A program made the translations under genes and the position numbers. From the NCBI RefSeq assembly GCF_937616625.2, contig NC_065570.1:51885665-51949664 (forward strand): a stretch of 64,000 nucleotides of DNA. Reading direction: 5' to 3'. Origin of the DNA: Mercurialis annua (Eukaryota; Streptophyta; Magnoliopsida; Malpighiales; Euphorbiaceae). Below the pieces are notes generated by a model. It was given only the letters and a program-made list of their open reading frames with translations, had not been told where the DNA came from and made no database searches. This document shows, piece by piece, positions 33,740 through 46,008 of this stretch; position 1 is the stretch's first letter, and each line of letters begins with the position of its first letter.

Positions 33740-34563
33740 GGGCAAATTACTGAAAAATACCCAATACTTTAATAAAATACACTAACTCACTCTTTAATTT
33801 TTATAAATCCGCTATAACATTGTACTATTACATCCATCTGCTAAATTTTCTATTTGTCAATTCAATTAAAAAGTTAGATTTGACCCTTAAATTTATTTTT
33901 ATCTAGTTTTATCCAAAAATTGTCAAAAAATTAAAATTATTTATTTATTTTTATAAAATAAAAATAAATTTAATAGATTTAATTAAAATATGATGCAACG
34001 TTTTAATAAAATTATTTATAAATTTTATGAAAAAATCTAAAAAAATAAATAATATTTCAAAAACTAAATTATTAAAATGCGATTGTTTAAAAAATTTATT
34101 GAACAAAAATATATTAGATAAATTTTAGATTCAAATTAATCATATTACTAATTTTCATAAATCAATATAATTAATAAATAATCCTTACAAAAACTTAATA
34201 TTTTCAAAATCAATATAGTTAGTTAATAATTTATTTATTGAAATATTACATCATGTTTTTAGACTTTTTTATCAAATATATAAATATATTTTTATTGAAA
34301 TTTTAGAAAATATTTTTGTTATTTTTTATCTAATTTATTATTATTTTAGAAAAATAAATAATTAATTTCATTTTTTAAAAATAAAATTGGATGAAACTGG
34401 ATAAAAATAAGTTTAAAGGTCAAATCTAACCATTTGACCGAGTTGACTAATGAAAAAATTACCAAATTGATGTAATAGTACAATATATATAAACATGAGA
34501 GGTGTCATAATGAATTCAAAAAAAATAAGAGATGAGTTATAGAGAGGTTTTGGTAATTTATCC
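33740..34563. mobile_element. Inverted-repeat element, probably Mutator-type
   Basis: The left end GGGCAAATTACTGAAAAATA and the reversed right end GGATAAATTACCAAAACC start long, decayed inverted arms. CACTAACTCACTC on the left and GAGATGAGTTATAGAG on the right are parts of them, and TGTACTATTACATC is matched by GATGTAATAGTACA. Interior AT-rich, no coding. A clear target duplication was not found. A related copy lies at 39490-40157. Confidence 0.7.
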
Positions 34564-34962
34564 TTTTTAATATTGTAATTTTGAAAAACAGTATACTTTC
34601 TAAAATTATTAATACTCTTTTTCAAATTTGTATACATGGACAAAGAACTTTTCAAATTGCTTGACTAATTATAGGCATGATAATTTCTAGAAATGCTCTA
34701 AATATAAGTAGTATGAATGGCATGTTATTGTAGTGTAAAGACAATGGTGGCAGTAGTGTTGACTGTCAGAAGTGAAAGAAAAAAAAAGTAAAAGAGCCGG
34801 CCAGCCTGTTCCCCACCATTATTTCCTCATCCACACAAATTACAAAAAACCTAAACATATTCTAAACCTAAGCAGCAACTTTGGTTAAAATGTGGGTTTA
34901 TTATCCATAAATTCAGGTCGTATGTATGAGCTTTTATTCAATCAGACGTCCCATTTTAAAAA

Positions 34963-35312
34963 GAACAAAGGGTCAACGCACCCCCCTAAACTTGTGACAC
35001 GGGGTCATCTAGCCCAATTTATATTTTTTTGAACAACTAACTCCAAAACTCTTCATTTTTGGGTCAAATAACCCAATAATTTATATTTTTATTTTAAAAA
35101 ACAGATTTAGGATAATTCGCAACAATTAGGAAAGTATTTAATTATTTTTTTGCATCTCTCACCTCCGATTTGTATTTTACGCGTTTTAAAAATATAATTA
35201 TGAGTTACTTGACCCGAAAATGAAGAGTTTTGGGGTTAGTTGCTCAAAAAAGTATAAATTGCGTTAAATGTCCCCGTGACACAAGTTTAGGGGGTGCATT
35301 GACCCTTTGTTC
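34963..35312. mobile_element. Mutator-type MITE
   Basis: The 350-bp unit starts GAACAAAGGGTCAACGCACC and ends with the inverse GGGGTGCATTGACCCTTTGTTC (partly). A 10-bp target duplication, ATTTTAAAAA, lies at 34953-34962 and 35313-35322. The arms continue with CCAAAACTCTTCATTTT-like sequence on both sides. No coding. Confidence 0.9.
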
Positions 35313-35322
35313 ATTTTAAAAA

Positions 35323-36067
35323 TGTTTCGGATATTTAACATCTCGGATATAAATTTTATTTTACATACAACACTGTTTCACAATGTCTGTGTTTAAGTAT
35401 CTTGTGTTTTCGAATCTATGCTGCCCATCTTACAAGTGTAAACTTAAAACAATGCATCTATAATTACAAAAATGGCAGACCTCAAACATTACAAACTTTT
35501 TTCGATCAGCACAAGAAAACAAATTGTTTTAGCATCAAAAGAATTTCTACTACAAAACAAGCTCTGGAATTTTCTAAGATTGGACGTTTTCTACTTCCCA
35601 GCTAGCTGTGTAATCGTATGCACATGATGAATCAAAATCACCCACTAACAACAAATTGTACAATTAATATAACAAATGCAACAGGCCAGGAGACTGTAGG
35701 ATACTTCTTTTTTTCCTCATATAAAAAAAAATATACCAAAGTAAAGAATTAAATATAAAAAAACACCCAACTAAATCCATCAACCCGTCAATTCCAATCA
35801 GTTCATGGAACAAACTAGCCCCAGATCTCTAAAAACGATTGAAATCCTTAAATCCCCATATGTAAATTTAGAATTTTAAAAAATAATAATAAAATAAACC
35901 CAAAAAGAAAACCTCAAAACACAGATCCTTAATCAAATGTGCACTTTACCACTATTACTTACGCACTGTGTGCACATATCAATAACTGACCCACCACCAT
36001 CACCACGGCCACCACCACCACCGGTCCACCACCTCGACATTACCTTTCTTTTAAATTTTATCCTTTT
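35323..36067. other. 3' flank of the receptor-kinase gene
   Basis: This probably includes the 3' untranslated region and polyadenylation region of the minus-strand kinase gene. AATAAA-like words on the minus strand occur in the AT-rich part but none could be singled out. No other gene was seen. Confidence 0.5.
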
Positions 36068-39025
36068 CTAAGGTGTGACACCACTAGGAGGGGTTCTCGA
36101 TTCCTGAGGAGGAGTATGACCATCCGATCCTTTAGATGGATCATCGGACGATTGCCTCAACCCATCATCAGTCTCGCCTCTATTAATATCTTCAATCATT
36201 CTCACAACCTCCTGCATTGCGGGTCGTTGATCAGGCACCGTAGAAACACACGCCATTGCAATTTGCAACAACTGCACCATCTCTTCTTCAATGTTGTGGT
36301 ATCTCATTAATTCAACATCAAATACTTCAGCTGTCCACTCTTCTCTAACTACAGATTGGACCCACCTTGGCAAATCAATGCCTTCTTCACCTAATGAAGC
36401 TTGATTTGGTGCTTTTCCTGTTAAGAGCTCAAGTAGTAAAACTCCGAAGCTGTACACATCTGATTTGAATGTCACTTTTCGGGTTTCTACTGCTTCTGGT
36501 GCACGGTATCCTGCTACTCGACTAGGCGGAGTGGCTGTTCCGAAAAGAGGGTTGAGTCCGAAGTCTGATAGGGATGCATCTTGATCCGGTCGGAGTAGGA
36601 TGTTGGAGGATTTGATGTTGCCATGGGCCACTTTTCCAACCACGTGAAGATGTGCTAAACCTCTGGCTGCACTCATTGCTATTCTCATGCGGTTGTCCCA
36701 GTCAAGTGGCGTCCGCCCAGACCCTCTACTACCTGTAATCACAAAAAGTTACCCGGCAATAGAATAAATTAGTTGGTGCATTTGCTTAATTCTACCAGAT
36801 GAAACTTGTTTAGAAGTTGCCCATTAATTTAAAATGTCCAATGAATTCATATGCAGTCTAACTTTATGATAGTGATGTTTCCCATGATTGAATTACCAGT
36901 CCAAACCCTAATCTAAATTCAATACCTACAAAAATGAAAGTGACTAAAATTTCCGTCATAAAGTTTGAGACGCCAAATTTAAAACGGAAATCGCCGTCAC
37001 AAAGTTTTGTGACCAAAACAGCCATCACAAAATGTCATATATTCTTAAAAATCCGTCATAAATCTTTCGCAATTCCATCACAAAATTTGTGATAGATTCT
37101 TTCCGTCACAAATATCCATTACAATTTGAGTATTCTGTGGTATGATCAAGAAAATTTGGAGTGAAAGACTAAATGTATGCAATGTAGCAGAAACTTCCGA
37201 AGCCCTTTAAGTGCAATCACATCCACACAACGGCCATTCCAGAAAAATCCATAATTTTAGAATTGAATAAAACAAACTACTGCCCTTGAAAGGTTTAGAT
37301 CCAATCATATTGAAGAAGATAAAGCGTGCAACACACACAAGTAGGCATCAAGTAATTTAACAAAGAGAAAAGCAATCAAATTCAAAGCTAATCATATACA
37401 ATTTCTTTCACTTTTACTTTTTAATTTTACCCCATGCTGTTAAAAAACAAAAATAAAAGTCGGTGGCTCCATTTGTTTAATCATGAGGCCAGTATAATGA
37501 GTGTGTGGTGTTGGTAGCACAACCGTATATATAAAGGAAACAAGAACATTATACGCGCTGACATGTTCGCGTAATTCCCACTCTTACATCGAATGTTTTC
37601 ACACAACCCGAACAAAAATTTCATATTAATTAAAGTAATAACAGCTACAATAAAACCAATTTTTGAAATAAAAACAATTAAAAAAACACAGTTTCTTAAA
37701 CGGAAATAAAAATACTGACCGTGAAGAAGAGCAGACAAGCTACCGGCGGGCATGAAATCGGAAACAAGAAGCTTTTCATCTTTAGAAAAATAAAAAGCTC
37801 TAAACGGAACTACATTATCATGCTTAATCTTCCCCAAAACTTCCATTTGCATTTCGAATTCTCTTTTACTCACCACCACATCTTTCAATCTCTTGACGAC
37901 CACGGTGGTTCCTTCTTCAAGAACTGCTTTATAAGACGTTCCGACACTTCCTTTACCCAGTACCTCTGCAGATGCTCTCAGTAAATCTTCCAAATCGAAG
38001 CTGTAAATCCCACCGTCGAAGAATACTAGCTTGTTTCTCTCTGCTTCCGTTGATGCTCCGGTTATGTCGTCTTTTGAGGACGATGTTCCTGCTTCTACTG
38101 AGACTGCCCTCGCTGTTGCGGTGGCTGGTTTTGGCGGTTTCGGTGAGTGTTGTCTTCGTCTCCGGCGGAGACAGAGAAACAGAAGTAGTAGGAGTATGAG
38201 TGCTGCCACCACTGACGCGACTGCGATTATGACAATTGCGGCGGTGGAGAGTTTTTTAGACTTTTTATGAGCGACTGCCGGTGGGGTTTCTGCTGACGGA
38301 GATGGAGCTGGAGGGAAAAACGGGGAACACGGCGCTAATGGACCGCCGCAGAGATTTAAATTACCGGCGAAAGAATCTGCGTTGAATCTAGTTAGTGTGG
38401 AAGGAATAGAACCGTTTAAATTGTTATTAGACACATTGAAATCGACTAAATTGGAAAGATTAATACTGGGTAATGTGCCTGAGAAATTGTTGTTCTGTAA
38501 ATAAAGGCGAGATAAGTGAGTCAAATTGTTGACAGCAAATGGAATAGAATTGCTGAAACTATTCGACGAAAGGTCAAGCCGAGTTAACCGAGTTATATGA
38601 GGCAAACTCGGCGGAAACTCGCCGGAAAACTCGTTGTCTTGAAGGTACAAGCTACGGAGGAGAGTTAAGTTAGAGAAATCAGAAGGGATCTGACCGGAAA
38701 GACGATTGGATCGGAGACTCAGGACTCGGAGCTGAGTTAATTTGCCGAGTGTGTTATCTGGGATTTGACCTACAAGACCAACGCCAGGTAAGCGAAGTTC
38801 ATAAACAGAGGATTTAGTTACGTCGCAGACAATACCGACCCAGTTACAAGCGGAATCCGATTGGTTCCATTGGAGACGATTGGCGTGTGGAACTTGCGAG
38901 ATAAAAGCAAGGAGGGCTTGCTTGTCTTGCACCGGCTCAGAATCAACTCGACTCGTATAGTGACTCAGTAGGAAAAGAAGAAGAAAAGTAAATAAAACAG
39001 AAACGGAGTTATACATTAGTGCCAT
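36068..39025 (-). CDS. LRR receptor-like kinase, orthologue of At2g26730 (probably inactive kinase)
   Basis: Two coding exons, 39025-37720 and 36732-36068, joined across a 987-bp GT-AG intron (CACG-GTCAGT and TTACAG-GTAG, splitting a Gly codon), give 656 residues. Order: signal peptide (about 1-29), LRR N-cap with paired Cys (C60, C67), about five LRRs (72-205), a C-cap (CGGPLAPC), a Pro/Ser linker, one membrane helix (about 261-286, stopped by RRRRRQ) and an intracellular kinase domain (from about 352). Exon 2 ends [12 protein letters not shown]. Length, intron position and wording match Arabidopsis At2g26730, LRR subfamily III. In the kinase domain the glycine loop (GKGSVG), Lys378 and DFG (492-494) are present, but the catalytic HRD is HGN (472-474). 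Phosphotransfer is therefore probably weak or absent, as in many LRR-III members. The open frame running on to 37481 reads into the intron and is not coding. Confidence 0.96.
36920..37135. repeat. MITE-like remnant in the kinase intron
   Basis: CCGTCATAAA, GCCGTCACAAAG, TTTTGTGAC and CCGTCACAAAT recur in both orientations. This resembles the subterminal repeats of small DNA transposons, but complete ends were not found. Confidence 0.5.
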
Positions 39026-39067
39026 TGGTTAATAACAGCAGGGGAAAAAATGCCAGTTTTGTTGGTT

Positions 39068-39145
39068 TTATACAGCTGAATGAATGGGTGGTCTCCTACG
39101 ACGGTTTAGGAGGGAAATGAGAGCGGTTTTCCGGCGAGATTCCAT
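39068..39145 (-). promoter_or_regulatory. Possible upstream ORF in the kinase 5' leader
   Basis: An ATG at 39145 opens a 25-codon frame (MESRRKTALISLLNRRRRPP at its start) that closes 42 bp before the kinase start codon. The surrounding leader (39146-39285) is strongly CT-rich on the minus strand, which is common in plant 5' leaders. If the transcript starts upstream of 39145, this frame could lower translation of the kinase. Whether it does depends on the real transcription start. Confidence 0.45.
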
Positions 39146-39489
39146 GAGAGAGAGAGGGAACTGTGTTAGTGTATATGAAGAGTGAGTGAGAGAGAGAATA
39201 AAAAAGAGATTTTGTAGAAGAAAATGGTGTGACGAGAGGGCAGAAAAGTGAGAGACAAGCAAAAGCAGAGAGAAGAAGAAGAACAATAGTGTCTAGCTGG
39301 CACCAATGCTGAACGTTTTTTTTTTATTATTTCTGTTTTTCTTCGTTTTTTATAATACTATTTGTTTTTCCTCTTTTAATGTGTAATTATTATTAGTAGT
39401 AATTTTCCTAGTTTAAACGTATGTTTTTTGTATCTCTCACGCGCATATCATAAAAAGTGACATGCTTTTTATTATTTATATAAAGTAAA

Positions 39490-40157
39490 TTTCAAAAAAA
39501 TAACAAAATGATTATTTTTACACTAAATTATAAATGTATTTTTTTTCAATTATGTAAATATAATGAATAAATGATCCTTAAAAAAACTAATATTTTCAAC
39601 ATCAGTTTAGTTAACTAATAATTTATTTGTTAACATGTTCCATCATATTTTTAAAATTTGTTTTATCAAATCTGTAAATATCATTTGCTTCATTGGTTCC
39701 AACGGTGGCAGCTGCGGAATCTGTTATTATATATTTTTCTTGAAATTTTACAAACTATTTTTATTATTTTTTCAATATGATTATATTGATATATGAAAAT
39801 TATTAAAATGTGATGATTTATCTAATATATTCATGTTAAAAAAATTATAAACAACCGCATTTCAATAATTTAGACTTTAAAACATTATTTATTTATTTTA
39901 GAATTTTTATTAAAATTTATAAATAAATTTTATTTTAATTATTTTTATTAAATCTATTGTTATTTTAGAAAATAAATAATTAATTTTAATTTTTTTGACA
40001 ACTTTCGAATGCAACTGGACAGAAAATAAAAGTTATCGGATGGGTGAAATAGTATAATATGTCTGAAAATAAAAGGTGTCATAATAAATTTATAAAAATT
40101 AAGGAGTGAGTTAATGTATTCCACTAAAATACAGGGAGATTTTAGTAATTTATCCTT
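39490..40157. repeat. Second copy (partial) of the 33740-34563 element family
   Basis: Shared phrases in order are: aaaaACTAATATTTTCAA, AGTTAACTAATAATTTATTT, ATTACATCAT or a variant, AATAAATAATTAATTT, AGGTGTCATAAT, GAGTGAGTT and TAGTAATTTATCC. About 50 bp near 39690-39735 (TTCCAACGGTGGCAGCTGCG) is not in the other copy. Confidence 0.65.
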
Positions 40158-40529
40158 AAATATATGGTTACCCATTGCAAGTCAATTAGAGTTTTGGTGT
40201 ATATATTTTTTATATTCTATAAATTTTACTTTGTCAAAATGCCCAGTGACCATAAATTTTGACCTTTCAACCTCTTTTTTTGGTACGGAGAAAGAGGCAA
40301 AAGCCTAGGAAAGACTAACAAAGAATATTACGATCATACGTAATTTCTTTACCATCATACATTAACCAAGGAACGAGGCTATCAGGAGGTTCTTCGTGCC
40401 CATAAATACCAAAAACGCTATTTAGCATCAGAAAAACTAAGTGGTCCGCTGCAAAGCTTGCCTCTCTAAGTCATTGGTTAAAAATGACTTACACCTCAGC
40501 GAATTGCACCAATATGACACATAATTTGG

Positions 40530-40628
40530 CAAAAAGATAAAAGTTGGTGTATTTTTACGATAAGTTCTAAAAAACGTGATTAAATTGAGAAAATGTGTAA
40601 AGTTGGTGAATTTTTATGACATTATCCC
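40530..40628. repeat. Solo arm of the 42904-43211 element family
   Basis: AAAAGTTGGTGTATTTTTACG, AAAAAACGTG, AAATTGAGAAAA and GGTGAATTTTTATGACATTA followed by TCCC match the right arm of the intact copy. The left arm is absent. Confidence 0.65.
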
Positions 40629-41954
40629 TATTAAATATGAGCAAAAGATATAAAACAAAAAATTCTTCAAGTTTTTCAAAAAGAATACATAAATCCTTTA
40701 ATTTTTTTCTAGGCACTTTATCCAGTGATATTTTCAAATTGTGAAAAAAAGTCCTCTGATTTCTTTTGGAAAAAACATTTAAGCCCTTATAATTTAATTT
40801 TTGGACACTCATAGCTCCTCATTTTTTTAGTAAATATTTTAAATATTAAGATTATTTATAAACCTTTTTCCTATATGGTTATGAGAGACATATTAGCAAT
40901 TAATGGATGTTTAGAATGGTATTGGGCGAAAGAGTTCATTTGTTCTATTTTGACAACGAAGAGGGCTTAATTGTTTTCAAAAATAGCTTAAGGGATAATC
41001 TGTACTTTTTGTAAAAACTACAAGGATTTTTTGTACATTTTGCCGTAAATATATTAATTAATTAAATTATTATATGTAACTAAATATATTCATATAATAC
41101 AAATAATTTATTAATTATTGTTTTTGTTGAGATTTATGGTTGTTGAGATTTATGGTTGTTTTAAAAAAATTTTGTTTGTACTCGTTTAATTAAAATAATA
41201 TGTTAAATAGGTTAAATATGATATTAATAAATTCAATATGATATTAATAAATTAAATATGTTAGACATGTGATTTATTATGATCTATTTTAATAAACGAG
41301 ATAGACGATTTGATACATGTTAATTTGTTTTATAAATATATCGTGTTTGAATTTGCTATTTTAACATAACTTTTAAATAGCTCGTGTTCAGTTAAAAAAT
41401 CTGTCTATTTTTAAATAGATATAAACATTTTTTTTATAACAGTTGACAAACTACGACCCCTAATGACCTAATTTTTTTTAATCTTATCTTTAACTTTATT
41501 ATTTCATAGTTCTCACTTCACCATTTGATTGTTAGAAACAGTTTGCATAATTGCATGTGACAAAATATGTTAAACAATCAATAATGGGCCAATTGTGAAT
41601 ACAAAAAAATAATATTTGTAAGTGCTTTAAAATTAACTATTTTTAAATTTGGCATATTTTAATAAAAACTCCTTTTAAAATAACTTAAAGGTTTGTCTTG
41701 ACATGTGGCAATAGGATATTAGTCCTTGGTAAAGACAGAAGAGGGCACAGCTGGCATGATGATGCCTAGTTGGAGTCTTGGAGTGTGAGGAGTGGAGAGA
41801 GAATAGACTGTGTGAAGTGTCAACTTTTACAATCACCACTAAAATATAAAACTATTACTGAATTAAACCCTGCTAACTCGCTGCTAATCATATTTCTGTT
41901 CAAAAAATATATTAGTAAAAATAAAATTACATTAATCATCTGTTAATAGTATTT

Positions 41955-42213
41955 TATTTTCTTCATTTCATTTAAAAAATCTCTTTATTATTTTTACACA
42001 TTTTAAAGGAAAAGAAAAACATATTCTTTTTCTATTATTAATTGTGCTTTGTAATTATTGTACATGTCATAATTATCTTGTAAATATATTTTATTATTAT
42101 TAAAATAAAATAAAGGATAAAATGAGAAATTCAGCCAAAAATAATAATAAATTTTTTTAATGAAACATAAAAAAAAATGATAAAGAGATTTTTTAAATGG
42201 GATGGAGGGAGTA
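41955..42213. mobile_element. Stowaway-like MITE, left end decayed
   Basis: The right end is TGGGATGGAGGGAGTA, the classic Stowaway (Tc1/mariner) tip next to TA. The left arm (ATTTCATTTAAAAAATCTC) mirrors the right subterminal sequence (GAGATTTTTTAAAT), but its last 10 or so bases no longer match the consensus. Confidence 0.65.
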
Positions 42214-42903
42214 ATTCTCACTTATTTGAAATTTAATTATTCGAATATTATATTATATTTTTTTATTTATTTTAACTTTTTAGAATATTAATTTTATCTA
42301 ACTTTAGTAATTATTTAAATTATAGCAAACTATATTTATGTAGAAAAAACCAAAAAATATTTCTTAAAAGTAGATTACAATAGATAAAATTAAAAAAAAA
42401 AATTGTTCATAAATAAAAAAATTGACATCTAAAAAATGAATAATTGACTATAATTAAAATATATTTACTGAAGTTTGACTAAAATTGATATTTGAAAATA
42501 CAATATAAGTGAAAACATTTAAATGAAACAAATATTTTTAAATAGTTTTGCCTTTATTCGGAGACTACATTAGAAATTTAATTTTAAGCATAGCGAATGC
42601 CAAAAAGCATCGTAAGATTAAATAATCATACTTGTGAGATTTTATTTAGAATCTTATAAAATTTGTATCATGTGTTAACAATTACAAGTATTTGTTAAAA
42701 TTGTATAAGACATAATGAAAAGAAAAATCTAATTACATACTGCTTTTTTAATTATTATTTTTATCAATTGTAATATAATTTGAAATTTTTATTTTAATAA
42801 CAGTTAAGTCTGTTCAATTGAGACAATTAAATTTGATTTTTTTCGCATGAGAGTCACTGAACGACTAACTTTTCTTGTGTCTGTCTTTTATTATTTGATT
42901 TAA

Positions 42904-43211
42904 GGGGTAATGTCATAAAAATTCACTAATTTTACACGTTTTTTCAATTTAATAACGTTCTTTAAAACTTTTCATAAAAATACAACAACTTTTATTTTTT
43001 CCCAAATTCATACACGGTGCTGACATAGCACTCATTCATTGGTGCGATTTGTTGAGACGTAAGTCATTTTTAATCAATGAATGAGTGACATGTCAGCACC
43101 GCGTATAAATTTGGGAAAAAAAGAAAGTTGGTGTATTTTTATGAGAAATTTTAAAAAACGTGTGAAATTGAGAAAACGTATAAAATTTGTAAATTTTTAT
43201 CATATTAATCC
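42904..43211. mobile_element. Mutator-type MITE with 9-bp duplication
   Basis: The left end is GGGGTAATGTCATAAAAATT; the reversed right end is GGATTAATATGATAAAAATT. Long arms continue with TTTTCCCAAATTCATACACG and its inverse. The perfect target duplication TTGATTTAA is at 42895-42903 and 43212-43220. A central hairpin carries ATTCATTG and CAATGAAT. No coding. Confidence 0.9.
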
Positions 43212-43220
43212 TTGATTTAA

Positions 43221-45300
43221 TTGGTTTACATTCCATGAGTCGTCATTGAATGACTATCATGTTAGAAAATTATATTTAATTTATTTAATTACTTGGCAAT
43301 ACATAAAATTAAATTCTTTAAATCAGACTATAGTCAATAAGGAAGTGAGAAATAAACCTTGTCATTAATCAAATTGTAATAGGCATTTGACATGTTAAAT
43401 TTGTCACTTGTAGTTGTTTCATTTTATTATTGCATAACCTTATGGAATGAATACTTCATATTTCATGGATTAGGTGTGATCTTTTTTGATTATATTCTCT
43501 TATTGTTTCCTTCTCTTTGTGTCATTTTGTGATCATCCTATTAACTTCATATTTCCTGATTATTTTCATGAGTGTTGTTATTTTTTGGAGAATTGGAATT
43601 AAACAAGTAAACAACAAAGTGCTTATATATTCAATATTAAATTATACCAGTTGGAATTTTTTTAATTTAGTGTATGGACTTTTATTCTCTCATACCAATG
43701 TCTTAACTTTTAAAAAATATAGAAAAATAGTGTTTCAATCCATTTTTTGGTCACAATATTACTAGTAAGGCTAACAATAATTTTAAATTTATTGCTTAAT
43801 TATCATTTTAATTCCATATATGTAACACACAAGCATCATTTTCTAATAAATATGGCGTAAAATTAAAATAAAAACGGAAGTTTTTTTTTGTCTTTTAGCA
43901 ATACCGGTGACCGAAAAACGACTAAAAATACTTGTTTGATACTCCATTCTAAAAAAGTTGAAACATTGACATAAAAGAAATAAAAATTATATTATTGAAA
44001 TTAAAGATTTTTAAAAATCTAGACACCAACAAAACATTTTCTCTTATATTCAATATTTTGATCTGACAAAATGTGCCTATATATTTTTATTTAATAGTTG
44101 GCAAATAATAAAATGAACTTATGACATTTATTTTTAATATCTAATTAAATATACTTTAAAATTTCAAATACTATTAACGGCGGACGGTGCCGGAAAAAAA
44201 ATGAGAACGGAAGAAGAAAACAATCGTTTGTATTGAAACAAAAAAAAGGGTGATGAAAAATAGAAACAATTGATAATGGTCGATTAGAAGAATGATTGTC
44301 TATTCTATCTTTCTGATTTTTCTTTTAAAATAATAAAGATTAGTGTCTGATTTTTTTTTTCTTTCATAAAATTGAATTATCACATCTTTTTATTATATTT
44401 CTAACTGTAGTAAAACAATACCGCTTTTTTTTTTGCGGGAAAAACAATACCTCTTAAGAAAACATTTTTATAGATTGCAGCAGGTCATGCCTATTTAAAT
44501 GCTATAGCTTACCGGTCGACATTAATAATTGAACAACATTTTAATAATTATGTCTTCTAATGATTTATATTTAAACTTTCCAACGTAAGAGAATGTCTTA
44601 AATCATTTATTGTTCCTTTAAAATAGGATGATAAAATGCTATACTATTTATAGTATTAAGATATGAATTTGATACATTATACATTCTATCTTATATTTAA
44701 TTTTTAATACTATACTATAACATTTAACTACTTTTAAAGAATAATAAAATTGTGTACCGACTTCTCTCTAGAATCTTTTTTCCTTTTCACCGCTTTCTCA
44801 CTGCTTAATTTCTTGGCTGGGAAGCGGTGATTTTTCGATTTAAGACCGGATTTCCACTGTTTTCTCATCCTTCTGTTCATATTTTCTGCTTTTTCTAGGT
44901 TTGTTTGAATAAACTTTTCCGTTCCAGAGTTATTTTGGTGGTGAATCTCTCCGTTCTGAAGTTGTTTTTCGTTGTGATATATGTTTTAATGGTTTTGTTG
45001 CTATTTTATTGGATTCTATTAAAATCTTAACGTTTTGGGCTCTCACTTGTCCCGATTCTTGATAGATTCGATCAAGTTGTGATTATATAGAAATAAAAGG
45101 GTTATATTTTTATAAAATATAAAAGTATAGTTATTAAATAAATTAATATATAAATATAATTATTTAGAATAAATTTTATAATTTGAATATGAATCGATAA
45201 GTCTGAGATTAAAATTATATTTTATATGGCTTAAATTTGTTTATAGGTTAAGTGGGTTAGTGTTAGATGTGTCGTGTTAGCTGTATTAGCGTGCTAACTG
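43221..45300. other. AT-rich intergenic DNA, no gene seen
   Basis: Only low-complexity frames occur, such as 43517-43765. From 45050 the sequence resembles the GTGTCGTGTTAG-type dispersed repeat that continues after the CACTA insertion at 46009. Confidence 0.5.
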
Positions 45301-45303
45301 TTT

Positions 45304-46005
45304 CACTACTAATAAACAACGTTTTGCGACGGATTTTAGTGACAGATACAATTTTCGTCGCTATTTTTTTGGTTAGCGACGGATTTACAATCTGTCGCTA
45401 ACCACTCATTTAAATTGGTGGGAAGTTTGCATAAATCGACAGGTAAGTGCCGAAGGATGATCTGTCGCGGGTGGGTGACGGAGGGCGCGGGTGAGTGATT
45501 GATTAAATAAAAATTTGATTTTACGATTTAATTTTTATAAAACAAAAAATAAAATTAGGGACGGATTAGAATCCATCGCTAAATTCGTCGCTAATTAGAG
45601 ACAGATTCAAAAAATTCGTCGCTAAAACGGAGACCAAATCCGTCGCGGGTGGGTGAGTGACGGAGGGCGCGGGTGAGTGACGGAGGGCGCGGGTGAGTGA
45701 TTGATTAAATAAAAATTTAATTTTACGATTTAATTTTTAACGATTTAATTTTTATAAAATAAAAAATAAAATTAGTGACAGATTAGAATCCGTCGCTAAA
45801 TTCGTTGCTAATTAGTGACAGATTCAAAAAATCTGTCGCTAAAACGGAGACCGAATCCTTCGCTGCTTTTTTGTTTCCGTCGCTACAAAACATGGCGACG
45901 AAAGGCGTAGCGACGGACTGTTTCCGTTGCTAGACATGTTTAGCGATGGATTTTGGCAATTTAGCGACGAAAAATCCGTCGCTAAATGGCTGTTTTCTAG
46001 TAGTG
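45304..46005. mobile_element. Small non-autonomous CACTA element
   Basis: The left end is CACTACTAATAAACAACG; the reversed right end is CACTACTAGAAAACAGCC. The 3-bp target duplication TTT is at 45301-45303 and 46006-46008. Subterminal GCGACGGATT/AATCCGTCGC motifs are abundant. A block containing GGTGAGTGACGGAGGGCGCG, GATTGATTAAATAAAAATTT and CAGATTAGAATCCGTCGC is present twice in tandem (about 45470-45640 and 45650-45860). No transposase. It is inserted in an older dispersed repeat (CGTGTTAG-type words on both sides). Confidence 0.9.
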
Positions 46006-46008
46006 TTT

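Larger units (their letters stand above)
39290..41954. other. Intergenic DNA with decayed element copies
   Basis: 39490-40157 is collinear with 34160-34563, the right half of the element at 33740. 40530-40628 is a single arm of the family intact at 42904-43211. The rest is AT-rich. Near 41135-41160 the phrase GTTGAGATTTATGGTT is repeated in tandem. No gene was seen. Confidence 0.5.

Noticed and set aside
37481..37719. Extension of the kinase frame past 37720
   Set aside because: The frame continues into AT-rich sequence after a perfect splice donor. Homology resumes exactly at 36732 after an acceptor, so this stretch is intron.
39068..39286. Longer 72-codon version of the kinase leader frame
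   Set aside because: It would need a non-ATG start in the CT-rich leader. Only the 25-codon ATG frame is worth noting.
42003..42221. Minus-strand 72-codon frame
   Set aside because: It lies across the Stowaway-like MITE and is a by-product of AT-rich repeat sequence.
43517..43765. Plus-strand 82-codon frame
   Set aside because: Composition is that of AT-rich noise, with no homology recognised and no neighbouring signals.
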